Assembly (NCBI GenBank): GCA_016926495.1
Contig: JAFGOL010000127.1
Span: 1 to 8,838, forward strand
Origin: Oligoflexia bacterium
Lineage (GTDB): Bacteria > Bdellovibrionota > JAFGOL01
DNA length: 8,838 nucleotides
Reading direction: 5' to 3'
The notes beneath the pieces were generated by a model, which was given only the letters and a program-made list of their open reading frames with translations, was not told the DNA's origin and made no database searches. Below are positions 5,529 through 8,838 of the stretch, one piece after another. Position numbers and translations under genes: made by a program. How positions within the stretch are numbered: position 1 is the stretch's first letter; the number at the start of each line of letters is the position of its first letter.

Positions 5529-6995
5529 ATGAACAATCACGAACAAGTAAGTTGCAGGGTAATAAAATCCTGTTATGATTTTGCCTTCTCGCGCAGTATT
5601 TCCCTCGAAAGTATCATTCACGATCACGGTTCAAGTATGGAGATAATCGGCGACTCCTATGGCTGGACCGATACCGTCTTTTATAACGCGATCATAGATC
5701 ATATAGAAAACGGAATGCAAAAAACCGGGATATCCTTCCAGGTAGGAATTGAAAGCATCGAAAACAACAGTTGGAAAGACATTGAGAACGTTATCAAAGC
5801 GATCGGCGACATAAGGCCCATACTCCAGCAAATCGACAGGTTCTCATCATATTTTTTCAGAGAAAAACTTTTTTCCTTCGTCGAAAATAAACCAGGTTCA
5901 GCGATTATTACTCCCGTGGATAACTCTCCGTTTATTACCAACGCGGTAAATTTCATCGCCGGTTCCATAACGTCTGTTCCTCTGCTGTGGAACGGAGAGC
6001 CGCTATCGGCCCTGAAATTAAGGGACGGCAGTATAAAAATAAACACTTCAGGCAACCGGTCTTTTTTCGATACGCCCAGGGAATACAAAAATTATTCACC
6101 GAGATTACTTGAGGAAATCGTGGCGGGACTTGAAAAAAACAAGGAACTCATAGAGGAAAAAAACAGGCTGCTCAAAAAAAAGAACAGCGAACTCCATGAA
6201 GCATATATACAGCTTGAAAAAAGTACCGACAAAAAAATTCAGAATGAAAAAATGGCGGTACTGGGCAGACTGGCTACGGGCATTGCCCATGAAATAAACA
6301 ATCCCCTCAGCTTCGTAATAAGCAATTTCAGGAGTATCGGCGACTACTTCCTTGCAATTGCCGGGGAAGCGTCCGCGAACATACCTGAGAACATCACCAG
6401 CGATATCCCCAAAGTCCTGGCGGAAACGGAAGAAGGATTACATCGCGTTAAAAAACTCGTTGAAGATATCAACTACATGGCACACCCGGGACACGGTAAA
6501 AAAACATATGCCAACGTAAAGGATCTGATCCGGAGTTCGCTCCGCATTTGCCGGAACCTGTATAAAAACGATATCTCGGTTACAGAGTCATACGGGCATA
6601 AAAGCGACGTATTCTGCATACCTTCAAGACTCTCCCAGGTTTTTCTGAATATTCTGCTGAATTCCATTTACGCCGTCAAATCCAAACCGGCAGCAGCAGG
6701 CGGAGAAATACTTATTAAAACGTCAGAAAATAAAAAAAATCTTACGGTATCTTTCCGTGACAACGGGACAGGGATACCGGAGCAGAATATTTCGCAAATA
6801 TTCGAGCCTTTTTTTACTACAAAAATCCCCGGAGAAGGAACAGGGCTGGGGCTCAGCACGGCTCAATCAATCATTCAGAGCCATAACGGGGAAATATCAT
6901 GCGCCAGCAGGGAAAACGAATGGACGGAAATAACAATCCGGTTACCCCTGTCAAAAGACAAAGCATCCAAAGATATTGATATTGAGTTATTCTGA
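5529..6995 (+). CDS. Soluble histidine kinase with novel-looking N-terminal sensor region
   Basis: The product (488 residues from ATG 5529) is a cytoplasmic two-component kinase with no membrane segment. Residues 1-190 form an input region I do not recognise: a helical start with Cys9 and Cys15, a W-x-D segment, and mixed alpha/beta beyond. A charged coiled coil (about 192-240) leads to the HisKA helix with H-box HEINNP (His254). The ATPase domain is complete: N-box LNILLNS (Asn374, Asn378), DNGTG (411-415), F-box FEPFFTTK (425-432) and GTGLGLS (437-443). Autophosphorylation and phosphotransfer are therefore expected. The frame is open from TTG 5493, with another ATG at 5505; I prefer 5529 because an AAGGAA site lies about 6 bases before it. 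No response regulator is next to it on this strand. The divergent operon encodes a receiver fused to a defective kinase, the obvious candidate partner. The stop codon lies inside the left arm of a palindrome at 6994. Confidence 0.93.
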   Translation: MNNHEQVSCRVIKSCYDFAFSRSISLESIIHDHGSSMEIIGDSYGWTDTVFYNAIIDHIENGMQKTGISFQVGIESIENNSWKDIENVIKAIGDIRPILQQIDRFSSYFFREKLFSFVENKPGSAIITPVDNSPFITNAVNFIAGSITSVPLLWNGEPLSALKLRDGSIKINTSGNRSFFDTPREYKNYSPRLLEEIVAGLEKNKELIEEKNRLLKKKNSELHEAYIQLEKSTDKKIQNEKMAVLGRLATGIAHEINNPLSFVISNFRSIGDYFLAIAGEASANIPENITSDIPKVLAETEEGLHRVKKLVEDINYMAHPGHGKKTYANVKDLIRSSLRICRNLYKNDISVTESYGHKSDVFCIPSRLSQVFLNILLNSIYAVKSKPAAAGGEILIKTSENKKNLTVSFRDNGTGIPEQNISQIFEPFFTTKIPGEGTGLGLSTAQSIIQSHNGEISCASRENEWTEITIRLPLSKDKASKDIDIELF

Positions 6996-7024
6996 CATAC
7001 TGTACAAACTTTATACAGTATGTC
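6994..7024. promoter_or_regulatory. 11-bp-arm palindrome: candidate upstream activator site or hairpin
   Basis: GACATACTGTA (6994-7004) and TACAGTATGTC (7014-7024) are perfectly complementary around a 9-base loop. The stop codon of the kinase gene overlaps the left arm. The element is followed by AAAAAA rather than a T-run, so it is not a standard intrinsic terminator on the plus strand; no run of T follows it on the minus strand either. Its centre is about 130 bases before the predicted start of the sigma-54 transcript, the usual range for an enhancer bound by an NtrC-family activator. It might instead protect the 3' end of the kinase mRNA. Confidence 0.6.
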
Positions 7025-7061
7025 AAAAAATTCTATGCTTCGGCGATATACTTCCTGCATG

Positions 7062-7073
7062 ACGCCCAGGCGT
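7062..7073. promoter_or_regulatory. Short palindrome between the large palindrome and the sigma-54 promoter
   Basis: ACGCC and GGCGT flank a 2-base centre, giving a 12-base near-continuous palindrome about 74 bases before the predicted transcript start. It is GC-rich in an AT-rich gap. It may be a second protein-binding site or chance. Confidence 0.25.
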
Positions 7074-7114
7074 AAACCGTTGTTATCATTATCATTTCAA
7101 GCATGCGTTCATAA

Positions 7115-7130
7115 TGGCACAGTGCTTGCA
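7115..7130 (+). promoter_or_regulatory. Sigma-54 (RpoN) promoter of the outer-membrane protein gene
   Basis: TGGCAC (7115-7120), five bases, then TTGCA (7126-7130) match the sigma-54 consensus TGGCAC-N5-TTGCW without a mismatch, including the GG at -24 and GC at -12. Transcription should start near 7141, leaving a leader of about 34 bases with GGAGG at 7161-7165 before ATG 7175. Sigma-54 promoters need an ATP-driven activator bound upstream; none is encoded in the window. Confidence 0.85.
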
Positions 7131-7174
7131 GCAAAATATGGATAGAATATTCATATATATGGAGGCAGGTCCTT

Positions 7175-8506
7175 ATGAAGAACCTATTTATAGCAGCGAT
7201 AAGTCTGGGTATGCTGATAACCGGAGCATTTGCCAATACCACGAAGGAAGCACCCTACAGGATTGAATGTTATTCAAAATACGGAAAAAGAGTTAAATGC
7301 AGCACCCTGGATAAATATAAGATGAGTTCCTACAATGAATTCGGAGAAAGGAAAGTTTCAAAAAGATCCAGATATTCAAAAAACAGAAGCAAAAAGTATT
7401 ACAGCAAAAAGACAAATAAAAAGTCTAAATCCATCGCAAAGAGTAAAAGCGACGAAAGAGCAAAATTACTGGCTGAGTTAAATAAGGAAAAAGATCTTGA
7501 GAATGAAAAACTGAAAGCCGAGCTTGAACAACTGAGAAAATCCAACCTTATAGCAGCGGCTCAAAATACAGAACAGTCCACGGACGCAAAGCTGGCGGCA
7601 CCGACCAGCAGCGCCACGCCCGTTCCGACGGCAAGTACGGAAATAGCCGCGGATGTAGAAGAGAAAGAAGAGACAAGTCCGCTTTCCGCCAATATATGGA
7701 ACGCGATAGAACGCGGGTTCAAAGACAACGAAGAACCGTTGTCGAACGCTTTCGGTATTAACATAAAATACCAGGCGACAGAGCATGTCGCATTCGAAAC
7801 GGAGCCGAAAATCACATGGAAATGGACCAATAATACAGAGGGCAGTACGGTAACTTTTGACGATTTGGGGTTCAAGTTCAGCTATGCGAACCTGTACCTT
7901 TCACCTGACACCGACAGTAACATCAACGGTTCGGTAACGCTTACCCTGCCGACCAGTTCCGGTTCCAGAGACGCAGGTAACATTCTGACAATGGGTTTTA
8001 ACCTGGACGGTGAAACAAAAGTCAACGACAAAAAAGGCGCGTTGAAAATGGGACTGGAATTTAATCTTCCCATTACAAGATACTCAACAGGCAATCCTTC
8101 GGTCACTTCCATCGACGGCCTGAACTCCGACAATCAGTGGCAGGCGCCCGACGGCACCCTTTTTGAAAAGCTTGCACCGGGAACCAAATACAAATTCGGG
8201 ATCGGGTTCGGATTCAGCCATGAGCTGGGACCCAAACTTGTATTCGAAATAGGCACGAAATTCACGAGCTCAAAAATGTACGCCGACGATCTTTATGTTG
8301 AGAATGTTTTTGTTGACACCATAACCGAGGAGACATGGAAACATGAATTCGAGCTTGTTTTCCCGAAACTTATAGCCAAGCTGACGGATAAATTATCCAT
8401 TGAATCATTCATGAAATCCAACGGCACGGTGGAAGGTTTCAGACCCTTCAGCACAACAGATAACAATGTTCTTACATGGGGACTCAGGATTTCATACGCA
8501 ATATAA
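7175..8506 (+). CDS. Outer-membrane beta-barrel protein with Lys-rich periplasmic N-terminus
   Basis: The 443-residue product has a signal peptide (MKNLFIAAISLGMLITGAFA, cleavage before NTTKEA). Cys32 and Cys42 could form a disulfide loop. Residues 58-93 are dense in Lys, Arg, Ser and Tyr; 93-123 is a short coiled coil; 125-165 is a flexible Ala/Thr/Pro/Ser linker. From about 170 to the end, alternating hydrophobic and polar strands (for example FAFETEPKITWKW-like runs, GIGFGFSHEL, LTWGLRISYAI) indicate a beta-barrel, roughly 270 residues and so perhaps 10-12 strands. The barrel start is set apart from the basic and coiled-coil part, which would sit in the periplasm and could bind peptidoglycan or lipid phosphates (inference). 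The chain ends in YAI rather than the classical Phe. ATG 7175 has GGAGG 9 bases upstream. Expression is from the sigma-54 promoter at 7115-7130, so it is conditional, and an intrinsic terminator follows at 8532. The substrate is unknown; porin is one option. Confidence 0.85.
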   Translation: MKNLFIAAISLGMLITGAFANTTKEAPYRIECYSKYGKRVKCSTLDKYKMSSYNEFGERKVSKRSRYSKNRSKKYYSKKTNKKSKSIAKSKSDERAKLLAELNKEKDLENEKLKAELEQLRKSNLIAAAQNTEQSTDAKLAAPTSSATPVPTASTEIAADVEEKEETSPLSANIWNAIERGFKDNEEPLSNAFGINIKYQATEHVAFETEPKITWKWTNNTEGSTVTFDDLGFKFSYANLYLSPDTDSNINGSVTLTLPTSSGSRDAGNILTMGFNLDGETKVNDKKGALKMGLEFNLPITRYSTGNPSVTSIDGLNSDNQWQAPDGTLFEKLAPGTKYKFGIGFGFSHELGPKLVFEIGTKFTSSKMYADDLYVENVFVDTITEETWKHEFELVFPKLIAKLTDKLSIESFMKSNGTVEGFRPFSTTDNNVLTWGLRISYAI

Positions 8507-8531
8507 AAATCATCAGGTTTAAAAATATAAG

Positions 8532-8567
8532 AAAGAGGCTGTAATCAAAGTTACAGCCTCTTTTTTT
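8532..8567 (+). terminator. Rho-independent terminator
   Basis: AAAGAGGCTGTAA (8532-8544) pairs perfectly with TTACAGCCTCTTT (8551-8563) around a 6-base loop, followed by more T (to 8567). It lies 26 bases after the outer-membrane protein stop. On the minus strand the same stem is followed by an AT-rich tract with several T, so it may also end the small convergent gene at 8592. Confidence 0.93.
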
Positions 8568-8591
8568 ATTATCACACAATGTTATATAACT

Positions 8592-8783
8592 TTAATTATC
8601 TTCTTTCTGGTACTCTTCAAGCGTGGGCATGGCCTCGGTCTCCGAATCCTCATCAAGCTCCTTGCAGTTTCCCTGAGAATCCTCAAGGTTTCTCAGGTAA
8701 TCTGCATAATCCTTATCCGTTATATTTTTCTTTTTAATATTCCTTTGAACCACCCTTGTGTCAAAATCTTTCAAATTCTTCAC
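8592..8783 (-). CDS. Small conserved-looking acidic protein, unknown function
   Basis: The product is 63 residues from GTG 8783. The first half has the pattern NLKDFDTRVVQRNIKKKNI followed by TDKDYADYLRNLED, which I associate from memory with uncharacterised short proteins of Deltaproteobacteria that share an F-D-x-R-V-x-x-R-N motif and a Y-x-x-Y/F-L-x-x-L helix. The second half is acidic and probably disordered. There is no signal peptide or membrane segment and one Cys. The start is uncertain. GGAGGG (plus-strand 8788-8793) lies 4 bases before GTG 8783 and 13 before TTG 8774. A longer reading from TTG 8795 (67 residues) would place the ribosome site inside the gene and is less likely. The gene converges on the outer-membrane protein gene and shares its terminator. 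Function is not inferable from the context. Confidence 0.7.
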   Translation of the reverse strand: MKNLKDFDTRVVQRNIKKKNITDKDYADYLRNLEDSQGNCKELDEDSETEAMPTLEEYQKEDN

Positions 8784-8787
8784 AACA

Positions 8788-8793
8788 CCCTCC
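8788..8793 (-). promoter_or_regulatory. Ribosome binding site of the small 8592 gene
   Basis: GGAGGG on the minus strand is the only good ribosome site near this frame. It argues against the TTG at 8795, which would overlap it, and for the GTG at 8783, with the TTG at 8774 as the alternative. Confidence 0.55.
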
Positions 8794-8838
8794 AACTACT
8801 AAAATAAAGACAATAATATCAAATTGTTATAAAAATGC

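Noticed and set aside
7004..7016. LexA-type SOS box within the palindrome
   Set aside because: The CTG and CAG half-sites are 13 bases apart instead of the 10 of the usual box.
6994..7030. Intrinsic terminator after the 5529 kinase
   Set aside because: The stem is followed by a run of A, not T; no T-run follows on the minus strand either.
7081..7105. IHF site between the palindrome and the sigma-54 promoter
   Set aside because: The TATCATTATCATTT stretch only loosely fits the IHF consensus, with a mismatch at a conserved position.

Overview
The window looks like chromosomal DNA from a Gram-negative, free-living bacterium. Four genes encode exported or envelope proteins, one of them a probable outer-membrane beta-barrel. 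There is a textbook sigma-54 promoter, two soluble histidine-kinase-type proteins, and small proteins and ATPases of a kind I associate with Deltaproteobacteria-like lineages (Desulfobacterota, Myxococcota, Nitrospirota and nearby candidate phyla). Base composition is AT-leaning with A-rich coding strands. I cannot name a species. I see no mobile element, RNA gene, CRISPR array or phage gene.

Layout. (1) 1-443, minus strand: the first 147 codons of an intact MinD/FlhG-type ParA ATPase, cut by the window edge. (2) 608-2017, plus strand: two adjacent secreted proteins of unknown function, probably one transcription unit. (3) 2025-5451, minus strand: a tight three-gene operon. Read in the direction of transcription it encodes an Mrp/NBP35-like protein whose nucleotide-binding motifs are destroyed but which has an N-terminal Cys cluster; a 650-residue REC-GAF-PAS-histidine kinase whose ATP-binding domain is eroded; and a periplasmic coiled-coil protein. 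(4) 5529-6995, plus strand: a soluble histidine kinase with every catalytic box intact, transcribed divergently from the operon across a short intergenic gap that carries an inverted repeat. (5) 6994-7174: an 11-bp-arm palindrome, then a perfect sigma-54 -24/-12 element, leading into (6) 7175-8506, an outer-membrane protein with a Lys-rich and coiled-coil periplasmic part, closed by a strong intrinsic terminator. (7) 8592-8783, minus strand: a small conserved-looking acidic protein.

How the genes may work together (inference). The divergent pair sets an intact kinase opposite a module built from a pseudo-ATPase and a kinase that probably cannot bind ATP normally but keeps its phospho-acceptor His and its receiver Asp. 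A simple model is that the intact kinase phosphorylates the receiver or His of the defective one. The Mrp-like protein would then act as a nucleotide-independent, perhaps metal- or redox-sensing, partner, and the periplasmic coiled coil as an envelope-side component. No response regulator with a DNA-binding output and no sigma-54 activator lies in the window, so the output is unknown. This three-gene module is the best candidate here for an undescribed system.
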